A stretch of DNA of 64,000 bases from Acanthosepion esculentum (Eukaryota; Mollusca; Cephalopoda; Sepiida; Sepiidae), in assembly GCA_964036315.1 (NCBI GenBank), contig OZ038478.1, forward strand, positions 145,802,565-145,866,564, in the 5' to 3' direction. How positions within the stretch are numbered: the stretch's first letter is position 1; each line of letters starts with the position of its first letter. The notes below the pieces were generated by a model. The model saw only the letters and a list, made by a program, of their open reading frames with translations, searched no databases and was not told where the DNA came from. A program made the position numbers and the translations under genes. This document shows positions 19,824 to 30,504 of the stretch, piece after piece.

Positions 19824-21884
19824 TTAGGGTCGCCCATCAGAGTAGAACATTGCTGGGGTGAGGACACCGACAGCCTGTCCCATTGATCCTGACGCCATCT
19901 CATTGTCGACGGTATCACCATGAGACAGACCGCCGATGTCCGCAGGATAGGTTAGTTTGAGTGCTCTATAAAGGGAAGGGTGAACGAAAACAGGGACCCT
20001 CCCTCTGCAAACTTTTGCCGGATCCAAATCGGGTTCATATACAGCCGCTGGGGGCACCAATTTCAGAGCCGCATTCGCCTCCTCTATCATGCCCCAAATC
20101 TCCCGCGTACCCGGGCCCGATCGAACAACAGTCAATAGTCTTCTGGCCTTTTTGAAATTGGCAGGATCTTCCACTTCCAATCCGTTTAACTTCTGGAAAT
20201 TCCACAGAACTTTTAGTGGCCTCGAGTTTTTCGTCTGGCTGAACACATTTTCCGCATGGACCCGGGATACGCGGCAGACGTCTTCCCCTGAGTGATATGG
20301 CGGTTTCAGTTTTTTTTTCTTTTCCCCCACACCCTGAGCGTCTGGGCTCCTATTTCTTTTTTTTTGAGGAGTCTGAGTAGGTGTTGGAGTAGGAGTGCTA
20401 GACGGTGTGTTTGAAGGAGTCATGCCTGAAGGGGTCTTGAAGGGGGAAGGCTTTCTTGAGTGCCCGAGTTTTCGCTTTACGGGGGAGTTGGACAAAGAGT
20501 TGGGCGGCGGAGGTTTAGCAAAAGATGGAGGGGAAGACGGGGCAGAGGATGAGGGGCAGGGCACCCCCAGCGACTTATGCTTCATTGCCCTCTTGTCGTC
20601 CAATTTTTGTTTTAATTTTTTTAAGTCCAGAATCTTCTTCCAGCTAGGCTCATTCATTTTTTGGGTAGAAGTGGCAGTCTCTTCATAAGAGGCCGAGGCG
20701 TCGCCCTCAGAGCTAGTAGAGGGAATGGGGCTGTAGGTGACTTTTTCCCTGGGGTCATGCTGGGACAGAGGTCCCGCTGTCCGGATCTTCCCTTTGCCCC
20801 TACCTACTATGCGCCATTCCCCCTCATCCTTCTCCTTATCCACACTTGTGGAAGGCGTTGGCTTTCGGGGTAATGAGGGCGAAGACCCAACCGAGGGGTT
20901 TTCCCCACCGGTCCGCATCGTAGGTAGGCCCATTACAGGCGCCGCGGATTTTACAGTCTCGGCCAAAGGGGGATTTTGGTCGCCAGCAACCGGAGCTCCA
21001 GGGGCCTTCTTCCCTGGGCAGGAGGAGGAGAGATGACCAGTCACTCCACACCTCCAGCAAATTGGTTTTCTACCGGTCACGATGACCGGCATTCTCCGGT
21101 CGCCCAAATCCAGACAGTTGGGGATGGACTTGAAGGCCGCCTCATCGATCATAATGTCAAAAGTCCATCCCCCGTTCAAATTGTCCGAGAGAGCCCCTAA
21201 AATCTGCCCGTACTGCATAAAAAATGCAGCCAGGAGCTCTCCGGAAATTTGAGGAGGAACCTCAAAAACGGCCACCCTGGTCCTTCGCCTTCCCTGATAC
21301 TCAGTACGAAGAATTAGATCCTTCGTGATCAATTCTCTCCTTGCCATTTCGAGGCAATCTTCAGGTGTGGGCAGCAGTACGTCCCACATGAAAAATTTTA
21401 CGCCCTTTATAACTCTTTGGGGTTTTATCCCCAGGGACAAAAGTGATTTAATAATCGTGTCCTTCGTGGAGCGACAAATTTTGCGCGTGCGCTTGTCCAC
21501 CGCGAAGACCGTCACCATTCTCTGTTCGAACACCTTTAGTTCTTGGGCGTCTTTAAGGATACCATCTTTATTCACAAGATGGGTGTATTCCTTAGCCTTC
21601 TCCAAGAACTCCGCGATGTTCACAATGCAACTAGGAGGGGACTTCCAGCAAGAGGGCGATTCCTCGGCTGGCGACTTCGATGGTACCGAAGGGGGCACCT
21701 TTTCCTTAGGGTTGGAGACCTGCATGGCCTCCTCCTTATCCGTGCTACTAGCACTGGCCTGGTCAGTTTTATTCGGGGAAATTTTCCCCCGCTTCTTATT
21801 TTTAATTTTCTCTGGTGGGTCGGCTTTAGCAGCCGCCCCAAAGAGGTCCTTTTTAACAGATGACCGACTCATTCCGTCGGCCAT
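19824..21884 (-). CDS. LINE ORF1: RNA-binding CCHC protein, unit 2
   Basis: 686 residues from the shared MADGM start (an in-frame ATG at 21908 adds 8 residues). The domain order is as in unit 1, and the CCHC knuckle and RRM-like region are virtually identical. The Ser/Pro/Lys linker differs strongly from unit 1 (for example PPPNSLSNSPVKRKLGHSRK against PAPKSLTNSPAKQKKHHSNK) and carries a PSSTPTPTP insertion while lacking one GEK. The C-terminal part has DLDPAKVCRG where unit 1 has NLDPLKTCRG. Divergence is thus concentrated in the linker and the region after it. Confidence 0.9.
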   Translation of the reverse strand: MADGMSRSSVKKDLFGAAAKADPPEKIKNKKRGKISPNKTDQASASSTDKEEAMQVSNPKEKVPPSVPSKSPAEESPSCWKSPPSCIVNIAEFLEKAKEYTHLVNKDGILKDAQELKVFEQRMVTVFAVDKRTRKICRSTKDTIIKSLLSLGIKPQRVIKGVKFFMWDVLLPTPEDCLEMARRELITKDLILRTEYQGRRRTRVAVFEVPPQISGELLAAFFMQYGQILGALSDNLNGGWTFDIMIDEAAFKSIPNCLDLGDRRMPVIVTGRKPICWRCGVTGHLSSSCPGKKAPGAPVAGDQNPPLAETVKSAAPVMGLPTMRTGGENPSVGSSPSLPRKPTPSTSVDKEKDEGEWRIVGRGKGKIRTAGPLSQHDPREKVTYSPIPSTSSEGDASASYEETATSTQKMNEPSWKKILDLKKLKQKLDDKRAMKHKSLGVPCPSSSAPSSPPSFAKPPPPNSLSNSPVKRKLGHSRKPSPFKTPSGMTPSNTPSSTPTPTPTQTPQKKRNRSPDAQGVGEKKKKLKPPYHSGEDVCRVSRVHAENVFSQTKNSRPLKVLWNFQKLNGLEVEDPANFKKARRLLTVVRSGPGTREIWGMIEEANAALKLVPPAAVYEPDLDPAKVCRGRVPVFVHPSLYRALKLTYPADIGGLSHGDTVDNEMASGSMGQAVGVLTPAMFYSDGRP

Positions 21885-22096
21885 TCTAAAAGGAAAAGCT
21901 GGCTTCAAATGATGAGAGGCAATGAGTTGTGATAGGGAGACGGCTATAAAACAAAAGTCAATTAATTAAATGTTTAAAACAAAAAGCTATTAAATAAATA
22001 AACTGGGAAAACTAAAAGTTTACCCAAATTAGAAAAATAAAAAAAACAAAAAACAAACAAACTAGATCAAATAAAAAGAAAAACTATAAACTAAAT

Positions 22097-22502
22097 AGTC
22101 TCGTAGGACTTTAAAAAAATATCAAAATGGCGCCCGAAGGCAGCCAAAAATAAAAGAAAAACAATAAACTCCTTTTCTTTGTAGGTCAATAAAATACAGA
22201 AAGAAAAATAAAAATAAAAATAAAGTCTGGTTTGAAACTAGTCAAACCAAACTAAAAATAAAGGTTTGCGGCCGAAGCCGCTAAAGAAATAAATTAGATA
22301 GAAAAATACAAAAGCTAGAAACTAAAACAAAATAAAGGGTTGCGACCGAAGTCGCTAATTAAATTGAAAAATAAAACAGGAGAGAGTATAAATTAAAACA
22401 AAACTTTCTTTCTTTTTCTTTTCTTAAACTGTACTAGAAACAGAAATAAAAATCCGGTAGGACTTTAGTCAAACCGGACTAAAAAATGTTGGCCGAAGCC
22501 AA
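22097..22502 (-). promoter_or_regulatory. 5' UTR hairpin cassette, unit 2
   Basis: All seven inverted repeats are conserved: C(UUCG)G stems at 22489-22502, 22342-22355, 22268-22281 and 22129-22145, the nested hairpin at 22454-22477, the 12-pair hairpin at 22224-22253 and the short one at 22097-22110. Linker lengths, mostly A-runs, vary from unit 1 while the stems do not. Confidence 0.8.
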
Positions 22503-22675
22503 GAGAAAAAAAAATAAATTCAAACAAAAGAAAATAAAAAGAAAGGAAAATAAAAACTTGACAGATAACTTAACTTATGGTAAAAAATCCAAAATATGTC
22601 AAAAATCCTCGCAAAAATAAAAAAAAACAAGTTCACCGGTCCAAAAACTTGTCCGAAATGAACTAAAACAGGAGT

Positions 22676-22692
22676 CGGAATGAAAGTCTGAC
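22676..22692. repeat. 17-bp target-site motif, unit 2/3 junction
   Basis: Identical 17 bases at the junction. The adjoining 3' terminus of unit 3 is the most diverged of the four (GATATTTATTTGTATAT). Confidence 0.85.
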
Positions 22693-22696
22693 GATA

Positions 22697-22702
22697 TTTA
22701 TT
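22697..22702 (-). promoter_or_regulatory. AATAAA poly(A) signal, unit 3
   Basis: Retained although the bases just upstream in the sense direction have changed to a TATATACAAATAAATA-like context. Confidence 0.6.
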
Positions 22703-23391
22703 TGTATATAAAATATATACAAAATGTGGCACAAGGCCGAAAAAGGGGGTTGGGGAAGGACGGTCATCCACTGTCTTAAATAAAAACTTAGCTAGTCACA
22801 AACACTGACCCAAACATACCAACAATAGTCCTAGCACCAAAACAACACATTCTTCCATACCTTTCTTACTACATCCACCATAATTCCTCAAATTCTCTGT
22901 GAAATTCTAACTAGACCCCATATGTACAATTCAAAGTCTGTGGGGGGGGGTGATAACAATTTAAAAAACCCCAATGATTATTTACAATATGAAATAATAA
23001 TATATACAAGTAAAACAAAACAAAATAAGATTAGTAATAAAACCCCCACAGTACCTAAATGTGGCAGTAACATCAGTTAACTGGACGAAAAAATTGCGAG
23101 ATTATAAAAAGTAAAACACAGTCATCCTTCCAAAATCACTCACACAGGCACACACTCATTTAGACACACTAACAACTACGAAAAACACACACACGAAACG
23201 AAAGTCATCCCGCAACCACCAGAGAACTGACGTCACTGACCACCTAACGAGGGAGGGGAGGGGGAATTAAACTAAAGAAAAATAGGGACAGAAAAAAAGA
23301 GGGGGCTAATGAGCATACATACCCTAGCTAAGTTAACCAGAAACGCGAAACTAAAAATTCAAACTAAACCTAACTAGTCTAATACCGGGAC

Positions 23392-23411
23392 GGGTTGCTT
23401 CTGTTCAACCC
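23392..23411 (-). promoter_or_regulatory. 3' UTR hairpin, unit 3
   Basis: GGGTTG/CAACCC stem with 8-nt loop, as in unit 1. Confidence 0.55.
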
Positions 23412-23432
23412 ATGAGGGACGAAATCCTGCAC

Positions 23433-26400
23433 CTAACCGAGGTCCAAGTGCCACTCTAGGTCAGCTCCTCTCACTCTACACATTCGCGCAAGATTTACCC
23501 ACCTTTTGCCGAATTCTGATGAAGAGAGTCGCCACCTTTCCGTTCTAATCTTGACTTTAAGCTGATGCTTAAAGTACAAGATTAGTAGGGAAGAAGTGAA
23601 CTTCTCACCTCCATAGAATCCCTTCTGACGTGTCACCCAAATCACGACTCTCATAACTCCTAGCAAGCAGTGGAACACATAAAGTTCAGACTTTGTTAAC
23701 GGCGGGGCCACATTGCTACAAACAGAAGCGGCCTCGAGGACGAAAAACTTTCCCTGCAACATGCGAACCATGAGACCTTCAACAAACTTACACAATGGAG
23801 CTACCGACTTGCAATGAAAGAAGACGTGACCAAGGGTCTCGACTTCCCCCTCACAACGTCGGCAGTTTGGATATTTCTCCAAACCCGCTGCGCAAAGTTT
23901 TTTGCCGACCCAGAGGGCCCCACGTATCACCAGCCAGGTGAGGGATGCCTCATCGTTGTTGAGACATTTCAACCCGGAAGCCCAAGGCCAGATTGAGCGA
24001 GCCTCCTGCTTCGTAAGACCGAGCTCGTCAATCAAATCATCATGAACGGACCCCCTGACTACCACCTGATATAATGCCCTACGAGACAACGCCTGGACGT
24101 TGTGGAGGCCAACCGTCGCCCGTAAGAGGTGTTTCAGAGCCAGACGACATTCACGGTAGAAGGAGCACTCGGCACGAGGCAAACGGCCAGCCTCCTCCTC
24201 GCCCGAGTGCACACTTCTCAAGGATGGAAAGGATCTACGGGCGTCTTCCTTCCAGAAGGCGCCCCCGTCATCCGAATCGCGACACAAACGATCCAGGAAC
24301 CCGATGCGAAGCATATCGAGACGAATCTCAATGCTAGGCATACCTAGACCGCCTTCAGAGGGATGAAGGCAACAGATCTCCCGACATACCCTAGGAGCTT
24401 TGCCTCTCCACAAGAAAGAGAACAAAAGCTGTACTAATGAAAGCACTGTGGTAGACGGAAGTGGAAGTACCGAGAGTCGGTAAAGGAGAATCGGGTAGAT
24501 ATGTGAAACACATACCTCCGCCCTCCCCTTCAAGGAAAGATTCCTCCGAGACCACAAATTAATTGCGATCTCGGCCTTCTCTCGTACCTCCGACCAATTC
24601 ATATCCAACTGGATATCAGGACCGAACCAGACGCCGAGTATCTTGATCGGCCCGTCCGTCCAGCTGAATGGTCCGGGAAGAGAAACCCCCTTCCACGCAC
24701 CCAACCGCAAGCCAACAGACTTATCGCGGTTGATCTTGGCCCCTGTCACCATCTCATAGCCACTGATTTCTCTGCTGACTTCGTTAATCTCGGCTCTGCT
24801 CGACACAAGAACCGAAACGTCGTCAGCATAGGCAGAATACCTGGCCGAGGTGGTAGCACCAGGTAAAGAGATTCCGCGTAGGACCGGATTCGCCTTTAAC
24901 TTGCGAAGGAAAGGTTCCAACGCAAGAACGTAAAGCATAGGCGAAAGCGGACAACCCTGACGAATAGATCGAGACAATACGAAAGGTTCCGATCTTACCC
25001 CGTTCACTTCTACCAGCGCACCGGGAGTCGCATACATAAGCCGGATCCAGGAGCGAAAGTACGGCCCGAAACCGGCAGCCGAAAGAACAGCCTCCAAGAA
25101 TCGATGGTCAACCCTATCAAAGGCCTTGGACTGATCTAAATTGATCAGCGCGGCTTCACTGTCGACTTTCTCGATGATCAGGCGCACCATATGAAGGTTG
25201 TCCTGAATAGTCCTGCCCTTCACAGAACAAGTCTGCTCGGAGCCAATCAGACTAGACAGGACAAGCTGCAAACGGTTAGCCAAGACCTTAGCCAAAATCT
25301 TTAACTCTGTATTTAACATCGTTAAAGGGCGAAAGTTACCTATCCCATCCCCACCGCTTTTGCCCTTACGCAGCAACTTGATCACACCCCTGGTGAAGCG
25401 TTGAGGTATAGACCCCTGCTTCATCCAGTTGTTGAAGATCAGCTGCAGCAAAGGAACAAAAACGGGCGACTGCCTCAAGTAAACTTCGTAAGGAAGACCA
25501 TCTAATCCCGGAGACTTATCCAGGCCAACCTTTTTCAGCGCTTCCCAGATTTCCGACTCAGTGATGGGACCCTCGCACCCAGCCGCTTCAGCTGCCTCAA
25601 GGCAGGGAAAGTCAGCTAAATAGGTGTCGAACTGAGCAGAGCTCAGACCGAGCTCCCTGGTAAAAAGATCCCGAAAGTAATCCCGAAAAGCCTCGCATAT
25701 GCCCGAGTTTGTAGTCACTGTCCGCCCATCCGGCAATGTGACGCTCGCGATATGCCGTCTTGAAGCATTCCTACTTTCCTCTGCACGCAGTTCCGCGGCC
25801 ATATTCGTCGCCTCAGAGGACATTCTTTTTAACCTAGCCCTAACTACCAGAGCTTGATCCTTCTTGGTAAGCAAGGAGGCCAACTCTGCCTTAGCTAGGA
25901 CTACTTCCCCACTATCACGGGATTTCACAGCCCGATCGACTCTTTGTTCTAAAGCCGTTTGCGCCGCTAATCTATCTACGCTGAGTCGACGACTAAAATC
26001 GGCAGCAAACGTTCGAATTTTAGATTTAAGTTTGTCCCACCAGGCATTTCCCACCACAGCCCCCGACAGTTCCCTTTGTAGCATTAGTAAAAACTGGTCC
26101 CGGAAATCCTGCTCGCCAAATAACGAGCAATTGAATTTCCAGTAACCAGTCATCCTAACCTTAGGCTTATCTAAGTTTACACGGACCCGGACAAGCCTAT
26201 GATCCGAATAAACTATATAATGAAAATTTGGACACCCTAAGAGCCCTACATCGACTCTCCTAATTAAAACTCGGTCGAGGTAGCTCGCAAGCACACCTAC
26301 AGTCGAGCTGCCACTATTTGTCCAAGTCCACACTACCCGCTGAGGGTGTTCATTCCGGTACTTGTCGATAAGATCAAACCCATCGACAAAGCCCCGAAAA

Positions 26401-26897
26401 TGTTCCACTCCCCAGTTTTTAGTACCCGGTTTATATTTTGACCCTATACGATCTATATCGGGGTCAAGGACGGCATTCCAATCCCCCGCTAAGATTAACC
26501 GACGTGATGTCGTCATAAACGGCTCGATCTGCCGAAACAAAGCAAGTCGCTCAGCCTGGATGTTGGGCCCATAAACCCCAATGAGACGCAAAGCCTTATC
26601 CTTTATGGTAGCATCCAGCACGCAAAGCCTGCCCGCCGGATCTGCGAAGACAAGAGCACACGCAGCCTTCAAAGACTTGCTCACCAGCCAAGAGACACCC
26701 CTCGAGCGTCCATCAAAACATGCTGAATAAAGAGTAAACTCCTTAGACAGAATGCCTTCATAATCGCGAGCAGAAAAACGGGTCTCTTGCACACAACATA
26801 TATTCACACCGAGGCTCTGAAGGTCGCGAACGAGTCTCACCCTTCGAGACTCCGACCTCAGGCCTCGGACATTCAAACTAGCTAACCAGAGTGCCAT
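23433..26897 (-). CDS. LINE ORF2: endonuclease-reverse transcriptase, unit 3
   Basis: 1154 residues from the conserved MALWLASLNV start. The frame is open upstream to 27005 because of the 13-bp deletion, but those 36 extra codons are out-of-frame ORF1 sequence and not a real N terminus. All catalytic motifs are present. Private changes seen by eye include SARDYEG for SSRDYEG, SSTVGV for SSAVGV, GCPNFHY for GCPSFHY, TRELGL for TREPGL and GKKLC for GKRLC. The ORF2 ATG now lies inside the extended ORF1 frame (20-nt overlap), so any stop-and-reinitiate translation would be changed. Confidence 0.93.
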   Translation of the reverse strand: MALWLASLNVRGLRSESRRVRLVRDLQSLGVNICCVQETRFSARDYEGILSKEFTLYSACFDGRSRGVSWLVSKSLKAACALVFADPAGRLCVLDATIKDKALRLIGVYGPNIQAERLALFRQIEPFMTTSRRLILAGDWNAVLDPDIDRIGSKYKPGTKNWGVEHFRGFVDGFDLIDKYRNEHPQRVVWTWTNSGSSTVGVLASYLDRVLIRRVDVGLLGCPNFHYIVYSDHRLVRVRVNLDKPKVRMTGYWKFNCSLFGEQDFRDQFLLMLQRELSGAVVGNAWWDKLKSKIRTFAADFSRRLSVDRLAAQTALEQRVDRAVKSRDSGEVVLAKAELASLLTKKDQALVVRARLKRMSSEATNMAAELRAEESRNASRRHIASVTLPDGRTVTTNSGICEAFRDYFRDLFTRELGLSSAQFDTYLADFPCLEAAEAAGCEGPITESEIWEALKKVGLDKSPGLDGLPYEVYLRQSPVFVPLLQLIFNNWMKQGSIPQRFTRGVIKLLRKGKSGGDGIGNFRPLTMLNTELKILAKVLANRLQLVLSSLIGSEQTCSVKGRTIQDNLHMVRLIIEKVDSEAALINLDQSKAFDRVDHRFLEAVLSAAGFGPYFRSWIRLMYATPGALVEVNGVRSEPFVLSRSIRQGCPLSPMLYVLALEPFLRKLKANPVLRGISLPGATTSARYSAYADDVSVLVSSRAEINEVSREISGYEMVTGAKINRDKSVGLRLGAWKGVSLPGPFSWTDGPIKILGVWFGPDIQLDMNWSEVREKAEIAINLWSRRNLSLKGRAEVCVSHIYPILLYRLSVLPLPSTTVLSLVQLLFSFLWRGKAPRVCREICCLHPSEGGLGMPSIEIRLDMLRIGFLDRLCRDSDDGGAFWKEDARRSFPSLRSVHSGEEEAGRLPRAECSFYRECRLALKHLLRATVGLHNVQALSRRALYQVVVRGSVHDDLIDELGLTKQEARSIWPWASGLKCLNNDEASLTWLVIRGALWVGKKLCAAGLEKYPNCRRCEGEVETLGHVFFHCKSVAPLCKFVEGLMVRMLQGKFFVLEAASVCSNVAPPLTKSELYVFHCLLGVMRVVIWVTRQKGFYGGEKFTSSLLILYFKHQLKVKIRTERWRLSSSEFGKRWVNLARMCRVRGADLEWHLDLG

Positions 26898-28953
26898 TAT
26901 CGAATCGATTAGAGTAGAACATTGCTGGGGTGAGGACACCGACAGCCTGTCCCATTGAACCTGACGCCATCTCACTATCGACGGTATCACCATGAGACAG
27001 GCCACCGATGTCCGCTGGATATGTTAATTTCAGAGCCCTATACAGGGAAGGGTGAACGAAAACCGGGACCCTCCCTCTACACAATTTTGATGGATCTAGA
27101 TCTGGTTCATAGACAGCCGCTGGGGGCACCAATTTCAGGGACGCATTCGCCTCCTCCATCATGCCCCAAATCTATCGCGTACCCGGGCCCGATCGTACAA
27201 CAGTTAAGAGCCTTTTAGCCTTTGTAAAATTTGAAGGATCTTCCACCTCCAACCCGTTCAATTTCTGGAAGTTCCATAATATTTTTAGTGGCCTAGGGTT
27301 CTTGGTCTGGCTAAATACATTCTCTGCATGGACCCGGGATACCCGGCAGATGTCTTCCCCTGAGTGATATGGTGGTTTTAATTTCTTTTTTTTCTCCCCC
27401 ATGACCTGAGCGTCTGGGCTCCTATTTCTCTTCTTTTGAGGTGTCTGTGAAGGTGTTGGGGTAGGAGTGCTTGATGGTGTGTTTGAGGGAGTCATGCCCG
27501 AAGGGGTCTTGAAGGGAGAAGGCTTATTTGACCCGTGTTTTTGCTTAGTTGGGGAATTTGACAAAGATTTGGGCGGTGGAGGTTTAGCAAATGATGGAGG
27601 GGAAGACGGGGCAGAGGATGAGGGGCGGGGCACCCCCAGCGACTTATGCTTCTTTGCCCTCTTGTCATCCAGCTTCTGCTTCAATTTCTTCAAATCCAGA
27701 ATTTTTTGCCAACTAGGTTCGTTCAATTTTTGGGTAGAGGTGGCAGTCTCTTCATACGAGGCCGAGGCGTCGCCCTCAGAGCTAGTAGAGGGAATGGGGC
27801 TGTAGGTGACTTTTTCCCTGGGGTCATGCTGGGACAGAGGTCCCGCTGTCCGGATCTTCCCTTTAGCCCTACCTACTACACGCCATTCCCCCTCATCCTT
27901 CTCCTTATCCACACTTGTGGAAGGCGTTGGTTTGAGGGGTAACGAGGGCATCGACCCAACCGAGGGATTTTCCCCACCGGTCCGTTTAGTAGGTAGGCCT
28001 ATTACAGGCGCCGCGGATTTTACAGTCTCGGCCAAAGGGGGATTTTGGTCGCCAGCAACCGGAGCTCCAGGGGCCTTCTTCCCTGGGCAGGAGGAGGAGA
28101 GATGACCAGTCACTCCACACCTCCAGCAAATTGGTTTTCTACCGGTCACGATGACCGGCATTCTCCGGTCGCCCAAATCCAGACAGTTGGGGATGGACTT
28201 GAAGGCCGCTTCATCGATCATAATGTCAAAAGTCCATCCCCCGTTCAAATTGTCCGAGAGAGCCCCTAAAATCTGCCCGTACTGCATAAAAAATGCAGCC
28301 AGGAGCTCTCCGGAAATTTGAGGAGGAACCTCAAAAACGGCCACCCTGGTCCTTCGCCTTCCCAGATACTCAGTACGGAGAATTAGATCCTTCGTGATCA
28401 ATTCTCTCCTTGCCATTTCGAGGCAATCTTCAGGTGTGGGCAGCAGTACGTCCCACATGAAAAATTTAACACCCTTTATAACTCTTTGGGGTTTTATCCC
28501 CAGGGACAAAAGTGATTTAATAATCGTGTCCTTCGTGGAGCGACAAATTTTGCGCGTACGCTTGTCCACCGCGAAGACCGTCACCATTCTCTGTTCGAAC
28601 ACCTTTAGTTCTTGGGCGTCTTTAAGGATACCATCTTTATTCACAAGATGGGTGTATTCCTTAGCCTTCTCCAAGAACTCCGCGATGTTCACAATGCAAC
28701 TAGGAGGGGACTTCCAGCAAGAGGGCGATTCCTCGGCTGGCGACTTCGATGGTACCGAAGGGGGCACCTTTTCCTTAGGGTTGGAGACCTGCATGGCCTC
28801 CTCCTTATCCGTGCTACTAGCACTAGCCTGGTCAGGTTTATTCGGGGAAATTTTCCCCCGTTTTTTATTTTTCATTTTCTCTGGGGGGTCGGCTTTAGCA
28901 GCCGCCCCAAAGAGGTCCTTTTTAACCGATGACCGACTCATTCCGTCGGCCAT
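26878..28953 (-). pseudogene. LINE ORF1 with internal stop, unit 3
   Basis: From the shared MADGM start (an in-frame upstream ATG at 29037 also exists) the frame is open to a TAG at 27174-27172. There, other units read Arg-Glu before IWGM. It then continues in the same frame (27162-26878). The normal C terminus is altered: the 13-bp deletion removes the usual stop, so the frame runs ten residues further (NRFDNGTLVS) and ends inside ORF2. RRM-like and CCHC regions are intact. The truncated product would lack the last roughly 85 residues. Confidence 0.88.
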
Positions 28954-29159
28954 ACTAAAAGGAAAAGCTGGCCTCAAATGATAGAGGCAATGAGTTGTGA
29001 TAGGGCGACAGGAAAAAAAAAAACGGCTATAAAACAAAAGTCAATTAATTAAATGTTTAAAACAAAAACTATTAAATAAATGAACTGGGAAAACTAAAAG
29101 TTTACCCAAATTAGAAAAAAATAAACTAGATCAAATAAAAAGAAAAACTATAACTAAAT

Positions 29160-29573
29160 AGTCTCGTAGGACTTAAAAAAAAAATATCAAAATGGCGCCC
29201 GAAGGCAGCCGAAAATAAAAGAAAAACAATAAACTCCTTTTCTTTTTTGGTCAATAAATTATAGAAAGAAAAAGAAAATAAAAAAAGTCTGGTTTGAAAC
29301 TAGTCAAACCAAACTAAAAAATAAAGGTTTGCGGCCGAAGCCGCTAAAGAAATAAATTAAATAGAAAAAATACAAAAGCTGGAAACTAAAAACAAAATAA
29401 AGGGTTGCGACCGAAGTCGCTAATTAAATTGAAAAATAAAACAGGAGAGAGTATAAATTAAAACAAAACTTTCTTTCTTTTTCTTTTCTTAAACTGTACT
29501 AGAAACAGAAATAAAAAGCCGGTAGGACTTTAGTCAAACCGGACTAAAAATAAAAAATGTTGGCCGAAGCCAA
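29160..29573 (-). promoter_or_regulatory. 5' UTR hairpin cassette, unit 3
   Basis: All seven inverted repeats are conserved: C(UUCG)G stems at 29560-29573, 29407-29420, 29331-29344 and 29194-29210, the nested hairpin at 29519-29542, the 12-pair hairpin at 29286-29315 and the short one at 29160-29173. Confidence 0.8.
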
Positions 29574-29746
29574 GAGAAAAAAAAATAAATTCAAAAAAAA
29601 AAAAATAAAAAGAAAGGAAAATAAAAACTTGACAGATAACTTAACTTGTGGTAAAAAAAATCCAAAATATGTCAAAGTCCTTCTCGCAAATAAAAAAACA
29701 AGTTCACCGGTCCAAAATCTTGTCCGAAATGAACTGAAACAGGAGT

Positions 29747-29763
29747 CGGAATGAAAGTCTGAC
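29747..29763. repeat. 17-bp target-site motif, unit 3/4 junction
   Basis: Identical 17 bases between units 3 and 4. Confidence 0.85.
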
Positions 29764-29767
29764 AATA

Positions 29768-29773
29768 TTTATT
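29768..29773 (-). promoter_or_regulatory. AATAAA poly(A) signal, unit 4
   Basis: Same position relative to the 17-bp motif as in units 1 and 2. Confidence 0.6.
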
Positions 29774-30463
29774 CGTACATATGTACAAAATGTGGCACAA
29801 GGCCAAAAGGGGGTTGGGGAAGGACGGTCATCATCTGTCTTAAATTAAAACTTAGCTAGTCACAAACACTGACCCAAACATACCAACAATAGTCCTAGCA
29901 CCAAAACAACACATTCTTCCATACCTTTCTTACTACATCCACCATAATTCCTCAAATTCTCTATGAAATTCTAACTAGACCCCATATGTACAATTCAAAG
30001 TCTGTGGGGGGGGGGAATAACAATTTAAAAAAAAAAACCCCAATGATTATTTACAATATGCAATAATAATATATACAAGTAAAACAAAACAAAATAAGAT
30101 TAGTAATAAAAACCCCCACAGTACCTAAATGTGGCAGTAACATCAGTTAACTGGACGAAAAAATTGCGAGATTATAAAAAGTAAAACACAGTCATCCTTC
30201 CAAAATCACTCACACAGGCACACACTCATTTAGACACACTAACAACTACGAAAAACACACACACGAAACGAAAGTCATCCCGCAACCACCAGAGAACTGA
30301 CGTCACTGACCACCTAACGAGGGAGGGGAGGGGGAATTAAACTAAAGAAAAATAGGGACAGAAAAAAAAAGAGGGGGCTAATGAGCATACATACCCTAGC
30401 TAAGTTAACCAGAAACGCGAAACTAAAAATTCAAACTAAACCTAACTAGTCTAATACCGGGAC

Positions 30464-30483
30464 GGGTTGCTTCTGTTCAACCC
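30464..30483 (-). promoter_or_regulatory. 3' UTR hairpin, unit 4
   Basis: GGGTTG/CAACCC stem with 8-nt loop, as in unit 1. Confidence 0.55.
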
Positions 30484-30504
30484 ATGAGGGACGAAATCCT
30501 GCAC

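Larger units (their letters stand above)
15638..22675 (-). mobile_element. LINE unit 2 (intact)
   Basis: Full-length, both ORFs open. The 5' UTR is 22675-21885, ORF1 21884-19824, ORF2 19812-16348 and the 3' UTR 16347-15638. Its 3' UTR is the odd one out (shorter around 15900-15940, and CACACAAACACG instead of CACACAGGCACA). Its 5' UTR resembles unit 3 (ACTAG loop in the long hairpin). Confidence 0.93.
22693..29746 (-). mobile_element. LINE unit 3 (ORF1 damaged)
   Basis: Full-length. The 5' UTR is 29746-28954, ORF1 28953 onward with a nonsense codon at 27172-27174, ORF2 26897-23433 and the 3' UTR 23432-22693. A 13-bp deletion removes the ORF1 stop and part of the spacer, so ORF1's frame overlaps ORF2. 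The terminal 40 bases of the 3' UTR are the most diverged of the four units. Confidence 0.93.
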
